DNA from: Mesostigma viride
Taxonomy: Eukaryota; Streptophyta; Mesostigmatophyceae; Mesostigmatales; Mesostigmataceae
Assembly (NCBI GenBank): GCA_009746045.1
Contig: RPFO01001443.1
Coordinates: 1 to 24,306 of the forward strand
Length of the DNA: 24,306 nucleotides
Direction: 5' to 3'
In this document: positions 1 through 10,789 of the stretch, one piece after another
Layout of the letters: the number at the start of each line of letters is the position of its first letter
Position numbering within the stretch: position 1 is the first letter of the stretch
Notes under the pieces: generated by a model
The model's database searches: none
What the model was told of the DNA's origin: nothing
What the model saw: the letters and a program-made list of their open reading frames with translations, nothing else
Made by a program: the position numbers and the translations under genes

Positions 1-3000
1 TGTGCAGCCGCCCTTGCGTGCGCGGTGTGTGTACGTGTGAGTGCAGCGCCCCTGCGTGCGCGGTGTGTACATGTGTGTGCACTCGCCCTTGCGTGCGCGG
101 TGTATGTACGTGTGTGTGCAGCCGCCCCTTGCGTGCGCGGTGTATGTACGTGTGTGTGCAGCCGCCCCTTGCGTGCGCGGTGTATGTACGTGTGTGTGCA
201 GCCGCCCCTTGCGTGCGCGGTGTATGTACGTGTGTGTGCAGCCGCCCCTTGCGTGCGCGGTGTATGTACATGTGTGTGCAGCCGCCCCTTGCGTGCGGTT
301 ATGTACATGTGTGTGCAGCGCCCCGCGTGCGCGGTGGATGTACGTGTGTGTGCAGCCGCCCCGTGCGTGCGCGGTGTGTACGTGTGTGTGCAGCAGCCCT
401 TGCGTGCGCGGTGTATGTACGTGTGTGTGCAGCCGCCCCTTGCGTGCGCGGTGTGTGTACGTGTGTGCAGCCGCCCCTTGCGTGCGCGGTGTATGTACGT
501 GTGTGTGCAGCCGCCCCTTGCGTGCGCGGTGTGTGTACATGTGAGTGCAGCTGCCCCTTGCGTGCGCGGTGTGTACATGTGTGTGCATGCCGGCAATTGC
601 GTGCATGGTGTGTACGTGTGTGTGCAGCCGCCCCTTGCGTGCGCGGTGTGTGTACGTGTGTGCACTCGCCCCTTGCGTGCGCGGTGGATGTACATGTGTG
701 TGCAGCCGCCCCTTGCGTGCATGGTGTATGTCCATGTGTGGGCAGTTGCCCCTTGCGTGCGCGGCGTATGTACATGTTTTTGCACTCGCCCCTTGCGTGC
801 ATGGTGTATGTATGTGTGTGTGCAGCCGCCCCTTGCGTGCGCGGTGGATGTACGTGTGTGTGCAGCCACCCCTTTCGTGCGCGGTGTATGTACATGTGAG
901 TGCCGTCGCCCCAAGCGTGCATTTTGTGTGTAAGTGTGTGTGCAGCAGCCCTTGCGTGCGCGGTGTATGTACGTGTGTGTGCAGCCGCCCCGTGGTTGCG
1001 CGGTGGATGTACATGTGAGTGGAGCCGCCTTGCGTGCGCGGTGTGTACGTGTGTGTGCAGCCGCCCTTGCGTGCGCGGTGTGTACGTATGTGTGCAGCCG
1101 CCCCTTGCGTGCGCGGTGTATGTACGTGTGTGTGCAGCCGCCCGCGTGCGCGGTGTGTGTACGTGTGTGGCTGCCGCCCCGCGTGCGCGGTGTGTGTACA
1201 TGTGTGTGCATTGCCTTGCGTGCGCGGTGTATGTACGTGTGTGTGCAGCCGGCCCTTGCGTGCGGTGTGTGTAGTGTGTGTGCAGCCGCCCTTGCGTGCG
1301 CGGTGTGTGTACATGTGTGTGCAGCGCCCCAGCGTGCATGTGTGTGTACGTGTGTGTGCAGCCGCCCCTTGCGTGCGCGGTGTGTACGTGTGTGTGCATG
1401 CCGCCCGCGTGCGCGGTGTATGTACGTGTGTGTGCAGCCGCCCCGCGTGCGCGGTGTGTGTACGTGTGTGTGCATCGCCCGCGTGCGCGGTGTGTGTACG
1501 TGTGTGTGCAGGCCCCTTGCGTGCGCGGTGATGTACGTGTGTGTGCATGCCGGCCCTTGCGTGCATGGTGTGTGTACGTGTGTGCAGCCGCCCCTTGCGT
1601 GCGCGGTGTATGTACGTGTGTGTGCAGCCGCCCCTTGCGTGCGCGGTGTGTGTACGTGTGTGCAGCCGCCCCTTGCGTGCGCGTGTATGTACGTGTGTGT
1701 GCAGCCGCCCCTTGCGTGCGCGGTGTGTACGTGTGTGTGCAGCCGAACCTTGCGTGCATGGTGTGTGTACCTGTGCGTGAGTGCCCTTGCGTGCGGTGTG
1801 TGTACGTGTGTGTGCAGCCCCCCTTGCGTGCGCGGTGTATGTACATGTGTGTGCAGCGCCCCAAGCGTGCATTGTGTGTACGTGTGTGTGCAGCCGCCCC
1901 TTGCGTGCGCGGTGTATGTACGTGTGTGTGCAGCCGCCCCTGCGTGCGCGGTGGATGTACATGTGTGTGCAGCCGCCTTGCGTGCGCGGTGTATGTACGT
2001 GTGTGTGCAGCCGCCCCTTGCGTGCGCGGTGTGTACGTATGTGTGCAGCCGCCCCTTGCGTGCGCGGTGTGTACGTGTGTGTGCAGCCGCCCCTTGCGTG
2101 CGCGGTGTGTGTACATGTGAGTGCAGCGCCCCAAGCGTGCGCGGTGTGTGTACATGTGTGTGCAGTCGCCCCTTGCGTGCGCGGTGGATGTACGTGTGTG
2201 TGCAGCCGCCCCTTGCGTGCGCGGTGTGTACGTGTGTGTGCAGCCGCCCCTTGCGTGCGCGGTGTGTGTACATGTGAGTGCCGTCGCCCCAAGCGTGCAT
2301 GTGTGTAAGTGTGTGTGCAGCCGCCCCTTGCGTGCGCGGTGTAGTACGTGTGTGTGCAGCCGCCCCAAGCGTGCGCGGTGTGTGTAAGTGTGTGTGCAGC
2401 GCCCCGCGTGCGCGGTGTGTGTACGTGTGTGTGCAGCCGCCCCGCGTGCGCGGTGTGTGTACATGTGTGTGCAGCCCCTTGCGTGCGCGGTGTATGTACG
2501 TGTGTGTGCAGCCGCCCCTTGCGTGCGTGGTGTGTGTACATGTGTGTGCAGCCGCCCCTTGCGTGCGCGGTGTGTGTACGTGTGTGTGCAGCCGTCCCTT
2601 GCGTGCGCGGTGTGTGTACGTGTGTGTGCAGCCGCCCCTCGCGTGCATGGTGAGTGTAAGTGTGTGTGCAGCAGCCCCTTGCGTGCATGGTGTGTACGTG
2701 TGTGTGCAGTTGCCCCTTGCGTGCGCGGTGTATGTACGTGTGTGTGCAGCCGGCCCTTGCGTGCGCGGTGTGTGTACATGTGAGTGCAGCCGGCCCTTGC
2801 GTGCGCGGTGGATGTACATGTGTGGGCAGTTGCCCCTTGCGTGCGCGGTGTATGTACATGTGTTTGCACTCGCCCCTTGCGTGCGCGGTGGATGTACATG
2901 TGTGTGCAGCCGAACCTTGCGTGCATGGTGTGTGTACCTGTGCGTGAAGTCGCTCCTTGCGTGCATGGTGTGTGTACGTGTGTGTGCAGCCGCCCCTTGC

Positions 3001-3657
3001 GTGCGCGGTGTAGGTACGTGTGTGTGCAGCCGCCCCTTGCGTGCGCGGTGTATGTACGTGTGTGTGCAGCCGGCCCTTGCGTGCATGGTGTGTGTACGTG
3101 TGTGTGCAGCCGGCCCTTGCGTGCGCGGTGGATGTACATGTGTGTGCAGTCGCCCCTTGCGTGCGCGGTGTAGGTACGTATGTGTGCAGCCGCCCCTTGC
3201 GTGCGCGGTGTATGTACGTGTGTGTGCAGCCGCCCCGTGGTTGCGCGGTGTATGTACATGTGTGTGCAGTTGCCCCTTGCGTGCGCGGTGTATGTACGTG
3301 TGTGTGCAGCCGGCCCTTGCGTGCGCGGTGGATGTACATGTGAGTGCAGCCGGCCCTTGCGTGCATGGTGTGTGTACGTGTGTGTGCAGCCGCCCCTTGC
3401 GTGCATGGTGTATGTACATGTGAGTGCAGCCGGCCCTTGCGTGCATGGTGTGTGTACGTGTGTGTGCAGCCGCCCCTTGCGTGCGCGGTGTATGTACGTG
3501 TGTGCGCACTCGCCCCTTGCGTGCGCGGTGTATGTACGTGTGTGTGCAGTTGCCCCTTGCGTGCGCGGTGGATGTACGTGTGTGTGCAGCCGCCCCTTGC
3601 GTGCGCGGTGTGTGTACGTGTATGTGCAGCCGCCCCTTGCGTGCATGTACATGTGTG
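1..3657. repeat. 40-bp GT-rich minisatellite, about 90 units
   Basis: This is a continuous head-to-tail array with a basic period of 40 bp. It is cleanest at 121-280, where successive units are identical. Each unit joins a 20-base stretch of strict pyrimidine-purine alternation (TGTATGTACGTGTGTGTGCA) to CCGCCCCTTGCGTGCGCGG. Variant units have GTGAGTGCAG, GCACTCGCC, CATGGTG or CCAAGCG substitutions, or lack one to seven bases. The array starts before the window and stops at about 3657. All three frames of the standard unit lack stop codons on both strands, so very long reading frames appear here, including one of about 1130 codons on the minus strand. I regard these as by-products of the repeat and not as genes. 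Confidence 0.95.
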
Positions 3658-3770
3658 AAGAAATAAGCAATAGTGAATGAAATAGTAAAAAGAAAATCAT
3701 TCCAGCATATGTATGTACAAGTTTTTAGTAGTACACTATGACTATCGTCAAATATAACAATTTTCTATAT
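3658..3770. other. AT-rich unique junction between two satellites
   Basis: This short non-repetitive AT-rich segment separates the GT-rich array on its left from the CA-rich array on its right. The G/T-rich strand switches from plus to minus here. I see no gene in it. Confidence 0.7.
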
Positions 3771-5560
3771 TTTCATACACACACGAACAACACACCCAAC
3801 ACACACACACACTATGTTTGCACCCAAGACACACACCAACACCTAAAAACAAGACACCAACACACAAGACAGCCATGCAACACACACCCAACACACACAC
3901 GCAACACACACATAACACACCTAAGTATAGTTGTTATAACACACAACACATAGGTACATCCCGCCCCCCCACACACAACACCAACACATGACAATTAACA
4001 GGCCACAACACACACACTGACACACATGCCCCAACACACACACACACATGCCCCAACACACACACACATGCCCCAACACTGCACACACAACAACACCCAA
4101 ACACACACCACACACACAAAAGACACCCAACACACATACCGAAAACACGCACACACAACACCTACTAAAAACAAGACACCAACACACAAGACACCCAACA
4201 CACACCCAACACACACACACACACACAATGTTTGCACCGGTCGGCCCACGACACCCACACCCAACACACACATAACACACCTAAGTAACACACAACACAC
4301 ACGTACATCCCCCCCCCCCCACACACAACACCAACACATGACAATTAACATGCCACAACACACACACATGCCCCAACACACACACACACATGCCCCAACA
4401 CTGCACACACAACAACACCCAAACACATACCACACACACACAAGACACCCAACACACATACCGAAAACACGCACACACAACACCTACCAAAAACACCAAA
4501 CACACAAGACACCCAACACACACCCAACACACACACACACAATGTTTGCACCCACGACACACACACCAACACCTAAAAATAAGACACCAACACACAACAC
4601 ACGTACACGTACATCCCCCCCCCCCACAACACCAACAATAACATGCAAACAACACACACACAACACACCTAAGTCACACACACAACACACACGTACTTTC
4701 CCCCCCCCCACACCCAACACCAACACACAAGACACTTTGCACACACCCTACACACACCCACACCCTTTATGAACACATGTACACCCAACACACACACGCA
4801 ACACACACCTAGGTCGATCACACACAACACACACAAAACACACCTAAGTCACACACAACACACACGTACACCCCCCCACACAAACCCAATACCAACACAC
4901 AAGACACTTGGCCCCCCCCCCACCCACCCACACACCCACACCCACACCCACACCACACATCCAACACACACAACACACACACTACACACTTAAGTCACAC
5001 ACAACACACACATAACACACCTAAGTCACACACAACACACACGTCCATCCCCCCCCTCACACTCAACACCAATACATGACAATTAACATGCACACAACAC
5101 ACACACGCACACGCCCCAACACACACACACACAACATACATACACAGAGCACACACACACGCCTCAACACACATACCGAACACACACACACAAGACACCC
5201 AACACACATACCGAACACACACACACACACACTATGTTTGCACCCGACATACACACACCCAACACCTACTAAAAACAAGAAACCAACACACAAGACACCC
5301 TACACACACACAACACACACACACACAACACATATCCAACACAAACAACACACACACCTAAGTCACACACACAACACACCTACTAAGTCACACACACAAC
5401 ACACATGTACCTCCCCCCCCCCACACCCAACATCAACACACAAGACACTTTGCACACACCCTACACGCCCCCGCACCTTCATGAATGCACCCAACACACA
5501 CACCCAACACACACGCCCCAACACACATACCCAACATTCACACAACACACCCAACATATA
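3771..5560. repeat. Degenerate CA-rich satellite with higher-order repeats
   Basis: This is a low-complexity array built from ACACAACACACA-like runs. Longer landmarks recur within it. ATGTTTGCACC occurs at about 3814, 4228, 4542 and 5234. CAACACATGACAATTAACA occurs near 3982 and 4332, 350 bp apart, with a variant near 5072. Poly-C tracts following CGTACATC or similar words occur at about 3957, 4307, 4614, 4698, 4869, 5048 and 5411. It is therefore a diverged higher-order repeat and not a simple dinucleotide run. Reading frames in it are low-complexity and I see no gene. Confidence 0.9.
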
Positions 5561-5606
5561 AGGGTAAATATGGTTTAGGAGTGTAGGGGTTTAGGGTTTA
5601 AGGCCT
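5561..5606. repeat. Short degenerate telomere-like (TTTAGGG) stretch
   Basis: The stretch contains GGTTTAGGAG, then GGGGTTTAGGGTTTAAGG. This is one perfect TTTAGGG unit with two or three imperfect neighbours, at the edge of the CA satellite. TTTAGGG is the telomere unit of many plants and algae. The match is short, so an interstitial telomere remnant is only a possibility. Confidence 0.35.
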
Positions 5607-5750
5607 ACCATACACCCGTATGTAAAAATGCAACAACACGCCAAGTCATCCGCCACCATGCAAAAATATATAAACACAACTGGTCATCCTCAACAAGAAT
5701 GCCCATTTTAGTACCTAATCCGCACTTGGCACTTGTCCAGTTTCGTAAGT

Positions 5751-5764
5751 CCAACGGCCGTTGG
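5751..5764. promoter_or_regulatory. 14-bp palindrome, single copy in intron 4 or 3' region
   Basis: An exact CCAACGGCCGTTGG lies downstream of the GTACGT donor at 5923 of the minus-strand gene. It is framed by TTTC six bases to the left and GAAA six bases to the right. The acceptor and last exon could not be placed; a reading frame open to a stop at 5605 is one candidate for the last exon. Confidence 0.8.
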
Positions 5765-5923
5765 CTTTGAGAAATTAAGATATGCGACATGCGCCATGCA
5801 GCCAAGCTAAAGTATAGGCTGATTGCCCTGTATGTAACATTAGTAAGGTGAACGACCGTCGACAAAAAAACACATGCGACATACAAACACCAATTTTACA
5901 CAGTAATGTTTGGAATGACGTAC

Positions 5924-8900
5924 CGTAATTTCGGCGTCCACCTTCTTCGCAATTGTGAACCAGCCCTGTCGCGTGTTGTCCGGATGTCCTTCCCACTTGC
6001 CCTTCGTGACCTTTGCGACGCTCAGGTAGCACACGATTGCAGTTAAGGGTTCTCGGTCGTCTGGGTTCCAGAAGAAGCGTCGGGCGTCCGATCCGGAGGA
6101 GGAGCACCTCTCGAAGTATTTTACGTACATTACCCAGTTGCCTTTCTTAAAAACCTCGCCCCCCCCCCTGTATGTTTGTTTAAACACTCATCCTTGTCGA
6201 GTTGGTGGGCGACTCGAACAACTTTCGCCAACCAGTACGGGTGGTCGGGCACATGGTCCTTGTGCCCCCTCTCAGATGCGACTGCGACGGCCTCCCCCTC
6301 CTGCAAACCACGCCCCAACTCGTTTCTTGCCGTTTGAACGTGGTTCAGGCGGGTTCCCGGATATCGCGTGGGGTTCCGCGACTTACTCGCCTGGAGTTTT
6401 ACAGTCCACGACGAGCTGCTCCAATCGTTTGGGCATGTCGTCCACTTGCCCTCTCGGCACTCCGCACAACTGAAGCATGAAAAACGCCTGAGCTTTACCA
6501 CCTCGACCCGCTCGCCCTTTTTGTCCAGTCGCCACTGGTGTGCCGTGGAGATATCTCGGATCGGGCCTCGCTCCTTACCGGACGTGAGAATCTGCAATTG
6601 TAATTCCATGAAACAACATCACAGCACATTTCCCAACTCCAACGGCCGTTGGCACTCAACAATTATAAGATTTCCCAACTCCAACGGCCGTTGGCCCTTG
6701 GAAACTTTATATAAGTACATTTCTCAACTCCAACGGCCGTTGGCACTCAACAATTATACGATTTTCCAGCTCCAACGGCCGTTGGCCTTATGAAACTTCA
6801 AACTGCATCAAGGAAGCTGTCCTCTGTAAAGTGTAACCAGAGACAAATTATAGAACTGCACTTGACCACCAGAAAGCAACTGTCTTTACTTACGTTATCG
6901 AGAAGAAATGCCCGTCGAACCACGTCCGATTGTGCCGATGGTCGACTCGAGTCTTTGCCGGTTCTCCAATCCCGGTTCAGGTAGGCCACCAGTGCCTCCA
7001 CCGTATTCAGGTTCCGATTGTCCTCCTGCATCTGCGCTCTTTTGAGGATGCTTTTGACCGTCCCCCCCTCCCCGTCCGACTCCCCCTTCCCATGTCCTGC
7101 ACACGAGTAGTTCCACTCCAATGATTCCAAGTCGGGGTCGGCCTCGAGCAGGTCCGCAGCCATCGCCAACACATACCGGGATTGGAACTGCTCCTTACAG
7201 TTGTCGGACCAACTGATCCAGTTCCTCACCTCCACCCCCTCCTCCCTCAGCACGTTAAGGGTATTCTTCATCACGAACTCCAGGGTCTGGGCATTCCTCG
7301 GTACGTCCTTCCCCATGTAATCGTGCTTCACCCTTTTGATTTCCAGCGATACGGGATCACGGTACATCACGATCACCGGCATCAGGACGTAACTACTTGG
7401 GTACCAGTACTGCGCCTGCAACTGTTTCTGCAGGTGGTCCGAATAGTTCTCCGAGTAGTCCATCAGGACCACCACCGTTCCCAGCGGCATCACGTCAATG
7501 CACTCCTTGTAAGCGTGGTGCTGCCAGGCCCATGTATGGACGTGAATGGCGAATTCCGGGAAGCGCGCCGTAATGAGTTCATGGAGCTCCGAGAGGGTTG
7601 ACTTGATGAGTTTTTGCTGCAGGTTCATTTGCGGCGCCACATCCTCCTCCTGCAACACAACACACCCGCGCACCATGGATTGACCGAAGAATGGAAGTCA
7701 GCAGCTGGGAATTTCCCAACGCCAACGGCCGTTGGAAGTATGAAAGTCTACATATATATATTCAACGATGCAAATATACATGCCCGCGCACCATGGATTG
7801 ACCGAAGAATGGAAGTCAGCAGCTGGGAATTTCCCAACGCCAACGGCCGTTGGAAGTATGAAAGTCTACATATATATATTCAACGATGCAAATATACATG
7901 CTTACCGTCCCACGGGGCGCTGTGCCCTCCTTTATGAAGTCGAACCACGTGTACTTCTTTGTCCACCCCTTCATCTGGTCCGTCACGATGAACTCGGAAA
8001 TCCCACACTCGTTGCACGTCCCTTCCAAGCAGTTCATTGGGACGTTAACGAACGGGCCGCCCGTCCTCCCCCCTCCTTGCCCCCCCTCCCCCCTCTCAGC
8101 CCTGTGGCAGGTGAAACGTCGAACGAAATCATGGGCATTGTCAGGCACGGAAGGGATACCCTCCCTCTCCTCGATCTCCAGCGTGCTCTTCAACTCCTTG
8201 ACGCCTTTGGCGAAGGCAGAGAGCAGAGACTCGAAGACGACGTGCTTTTCGCATGCGCACAAGTCCCGGTCCTTCCACACGCCCTTTACGCACTTGGGCA
8301 TGAACTCCACGAACTTCGTGTACCCCACCTTGTACCTTGTCCCGTCCGCAGTCGTCACGATACCTCCCTTGTACGGCGACGCGTCAGAACAGAACCGCTT
8401 GTAAATCGTTTCAAGCGAGTCCAAATAGTACCTTCCGCCCTGGGAGGAAATGAGGATCCTGGCGTTTCCCTTCCTTTCGAACTCATTGACCACGTCCTTA
8501 TGGTTGGGAGACGCCCTCGTGTTTAGGTCTGACAACCAGTAACTCCCGACGATGTCTTTGACCTCCTCCGGAAACTTGTCCGACCGTAAAGCACGAGGGG
8601 GCGCCTTCAGGGCGGGAAGGTCGCCCCCCATCCTCATTCCCCTTGCGGTCTGGATATCCTTGGGCGTGACGTGAAGCAGCCGCGCGAGAGTGCAATGCCC
8701 TTGATTGTTCATGCCGTCCTTTCCCAAGCACATTGACAGCACAGCGCACTTCGCGTTCCTGTGCTCATCCGACTTGCCCAATTCCTGGAAACCTTGCACG
8801 ATATTAGCGACAACCTCCTGAGCGAAGGACTCCGACGCCTTTCTTTTCAGCGCAGGGCGGTACTGTTTCCCCATAACCTTCACAACCGCACCTGGCAGCC

Positions 8901-9924
8901 GCTCAAGCGCCCTCAAGCCTACTGCAGTTTTCGTGTTTTCAGTCTTGTGATTGTTGTCCTTCAGCAAGTATTCCATTGCGCTGGCCATGTCGAGGGCAAG
9001 TTGGTTGCCCTTGATCTCGACGTACTTGAGACTTAGGTCTTTGTTGTGCGCTTCACCTGCATCCGCGCGCATACAGAATCCAGACGAAGTTTTGACTTTT
9101 TATCAAATTATTGCTTTCCAACAATTACCCAATTTGTAGGTCCCAACGGCCGTTGGACCCCTGAAAGTACGCCTGAAACACGCCAACACATGCATTTTCG
9201 ACACCCAACGGCCGTTGGACCCCCGAAAGTGGGCCTGAAACACGCCAACACATGCATTTTCGACACCCAACGGCCGTTGGACCCCTGAAAGCGGGCCGAA
9301 AACACGCCAACACATGCATTTTCGACACCCAACGGCCGTTGGACCCCTGAAAGTGGGCCTGAAACACGCCAACACATGCATTTTCGACACCCAACGGCCG
9401 TTGGACCCCTGAAAGTACGCCTGAAACACGCCAACACATGCATTTTCGACACCCAACGGCCGTTGGACCCCTGAAAGCGGGCCGAAAACACGCCAACACA
9501 TGCATTTTCTACACCCAACGGCCGTTGGACCCCTGAAAGTGGGCCTGAAACACGCCCTTTACATGCATTTTCGACACCCAACGGCCGTTGGACCCCTGAA
9601 AGCGGGCCGAAAACACGCCAACACATGCATTTTCGACGTCCAACGGCCGTTGGGCCCCTGAAAGCGGGCCGGAAACACGCTAACGCATGCATTTTAGACA
9701 CCCAACGGCCGTTGGACCCCTGAAAGCGGGCCGAAAACTCGCCAACACCTGCATTTTTTACACGCCAGGATGTGAATTTCCGAATCCCAACGCACTTTTT
9801 ATAACCTTAACGACCGTTGGAACCCAGAAATTCGACTGAAATGTTTCCATAACACACGTAACAACAAATTTGGTGGTCAACAACCCCGTAAATCCGTAAC
9901 CCTGCACGCACCTCTTGCCGCCAT
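5924..9924 (-). CDS. Multi-exon DDE-like transposase-family protein (3' end not resolved)
   Basis: I spliced this by eye on the minus strand. Exon 1 is 9924-9912 (Met-Ala-Ala-Arg plus one base), exon 2 is 9056-7906, exon 3 is 7649-6894, and exon 4 is 6591-5924. Donors are GTGCGT, GTAAGC, GTAAGT and GTACGT; the three acceptors all end in GCAG. Exons 1-3 join in phase to give 640 residues. Exon 4 would add about 223 if its G10 run (6159-6168) had one more G; as written it shifts frame. At least one further exon should lie below 5923. Visible features: a Ser-Pro-Asn-His-Lys-Asp-Val-Val segment near residue 187; Cys271/Cys273/His276; Cys347/Cys352/Cys355; Asp452 in VLMDYSENY; Asp537 in SDNCKEQF; a GHGKG motif at 573-577 followed by DGEGG at 580-584; and a Cys cluster at 679-693. 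This layout resembles a family of large uncharacterised, probably transposon-derived proteins known from animals and protists. The aspartates and the DGEGG acid could be a DDE/RNase H-fold triad, which is inference. I did not find terminal inverted repeats. Every recognised intron carries the 14-bp palindrome. Confidence 0.75.
6592..6893 (-). other. Intron 3 with a 91-bp tandem duplication and four palindromes
   Basis: This 302-bp GT-AG intron has donor GTAAGT and acceptor TTGCAG. Exact palindromes begin at 6639, 6681, 6730 and 6772. The 6639/6681 pair and the 6730/6772 pair are copies of one 91-bp unit. Within each unit the two palindromes are 42 bp apart. Confidence 0.85.
7650..7905 (-). 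other. Intron 2, made almost wholly of a 118-bp perfect duplication
   Basis: This 256-bp intron has donor GTAAGC and acceptor TTGCAG and splices phase 0 to phase 0. 236 of its bases are two identical 118-bp copies (7665-7782 and 7783-7900), each with one palindrome (7722-7735 and 7840-7853). The identity of the copies suggests a recent duplication. Confidence 0.9.
9057..9911 (-). other. Intron 1 containing a 62-bp palindrome array
   Basis: This 855-bp intron has donor GTGCGT, just after a four-codon first exon, and acceptor GATGCAG. The short exon begins with an ATG at 9924-9922 and its 13 bases join exon 2 in frame. The start is chosen on this frame logic and has no transcript support. Confidence 0.65.
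9143..9760. repeat. 62-bp tandem array, ten palindrome copies
   Basis: Exact CCAACGGCCGTTGG copies start at 9143, 9205, 9267, 9329, 9391, 9453, 9515, 9578, 9640 and 9702. The period is 62 bp, with one 63-bp unit. Spacers contain ACACATGCATTTTCGAC or a close variant and alternate irregularly between AAAGTGGGCCTG, AAAGTACGCCTG and AAAGCGGGCCGA types, so blocks of units were copied together. A decayed palindrome remains at about 9807-9820. Confidence 0.95.
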
Positions 9925-10379
9925 AGCTCTTGTTCGCAGCAGGTGGGCCCTGAAGACGCCTTTTGGTCTTGCACCTGTTGGTTACAATTGCATGGCATAC
10001 CAGCAATATATTGCACATAGCATTGTATTTCACACAATTATTATATTCATGCCACAAATAATAATAATAATTGTATTAAACATAGGGGGGCAGGTTGCAT
10101 ATTCGTTTCATTGCAGTCTAATATCAACATATTAAAAATTTCCATGCCCATAAACATTTTTGATATAGCTATTAGGTTGCTTATTATATTAAATCTTACC
10201 AGCCGTGTAGTGGTTTGCGGATTGCTTTATAGGCTTGCCACACCAACCCAAAAAAAAATGTTACGACGGGAGTTGAACCCGGGCCTACTAGACGTGTTCA
10301 CGAGGTACTACGAGGATCAGCCAAGAATCTGTCCCGTACCGGTGTGGTTCACCAGTTCCGCACACTAGCATGGTCTCCG
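9925..10379. other. Unassigned intergenic DNA upstream of the transposase-like gene
   Basis: I find no convincing gene here. It contains a short (AAT)n run near 10056-10072 and an AT-rich stretch at 10085-10200. The promoter of the minus-strand gene should lie here, but I recognise no TATA box with confidence. Confidence 0.5.
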
Positions 10380-10384
10380 CGTCG

Positions 10385-10470
10385 CGCTCGTTCATTAAAT
10401 TTCGGAGAAATTTTGCCTGCTTATATACGTTTTTGAAGCCCCTCGGCGTCGCGCCGTGAAAAGCTTCCTC
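10385..10470 (-). pseudogene. Possible relic of a MYND-family N-terminal domain
   Basis: The minus strand reads FKNVYKQAKFLRNLMNER. The MYND protein at 18610-19386 has LQNVYKQVRFLSRVIFEE at residues 19-36. The core N-V-Y-K-Q-x-x-F-L is identical and preceding residues are loosely similar. No zinc finger follows: the frame continues into unrelated sequence. The match is short, so chance similarity remains possible. Confidence 0.3.
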
Positions 10471-10540
10471 CGCCAGGCGTCCAATCAGGTAGCAGGAATG
10501 TGAAAAAATGGGCTCGAGCTGTGTGCAGCGCCGCGTCCAT

Positions 10541-10788
10541 GTGGCGCCACACGGCGTCAGGAGTCGGCGTGGCGCCATATATGGCGCTGCGAATTCCCTA
10601 CCGTGTGGTCTGCAGCGCCACGTCACAGTTGCGACTGCAAGTATTTTTCAGCGCGGCGCCGTCCCGGCGCCGCGCCATATCGTTTGGCGCGTCAATTTTT
10701 TTCCCGCGCGCGGCGCCTTTTAGGCGCCGCGCCATTCCATTTGCGCGTCGGCATACCAGCACCAGGGAATTTGAATTTGCTGGTGCTG
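10541..10788. repeat. Cluster of perfect GC-rich hairpins
   Basis: The cluster holds a 10-bp palindrome (10541-10550), a 16-bp palindrome GCGCCATATATGGCGC (10572-10587), a 9-bp inverted repeat (10582-10590 with 10612-10620), a 10-bp stem with a GTCCC loop (10651-10660 with 10666-10675), an 11-bp stem with a 3-base loop (10708-10718 with 10722-10732), and a 9-bp stem (10757-10765 with 10780-10788). The two strongest hairpins belong to a diverged 57-bp tandem duplication. No coding function is evident. Confidence 0.85.
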
Positions 10789-10789
10789 C

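Noticed and set aside
18-3680. Many Cys-rich plus-strand open frames in the minisatellite
   Set aside because: They are the three frame translations of the same repeat and overlap one another.
299-3700. Minus-strand open frame of about 1130 codons starting with a hydrophobic, signal-peptide-like segment (MIFFLLFHSLLLISS)
   Set aside because: All but the first few codons are the 40-bp minisatellite, which is stop-free in all frames; units of other lengths shift frame without consequence, so there is no sign of selection on the reading frame.
3738-5561. Thr/His-rich and Cys/Val-rich open frames in the CA satellite
   Set aside because: They are translations of ACAC repeats, overlap on both strands and have no domain.
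10255-10345. tRNA-like B box on the minus strand (GGTTCAACTCC) followed by a T run
   Set aside because: The T-arm pairs only partly, the 3' acceptor strand has no complementary 5' partner at the right distance, and the A-box match is poor; at most a degenerate tRNA-like fragment.
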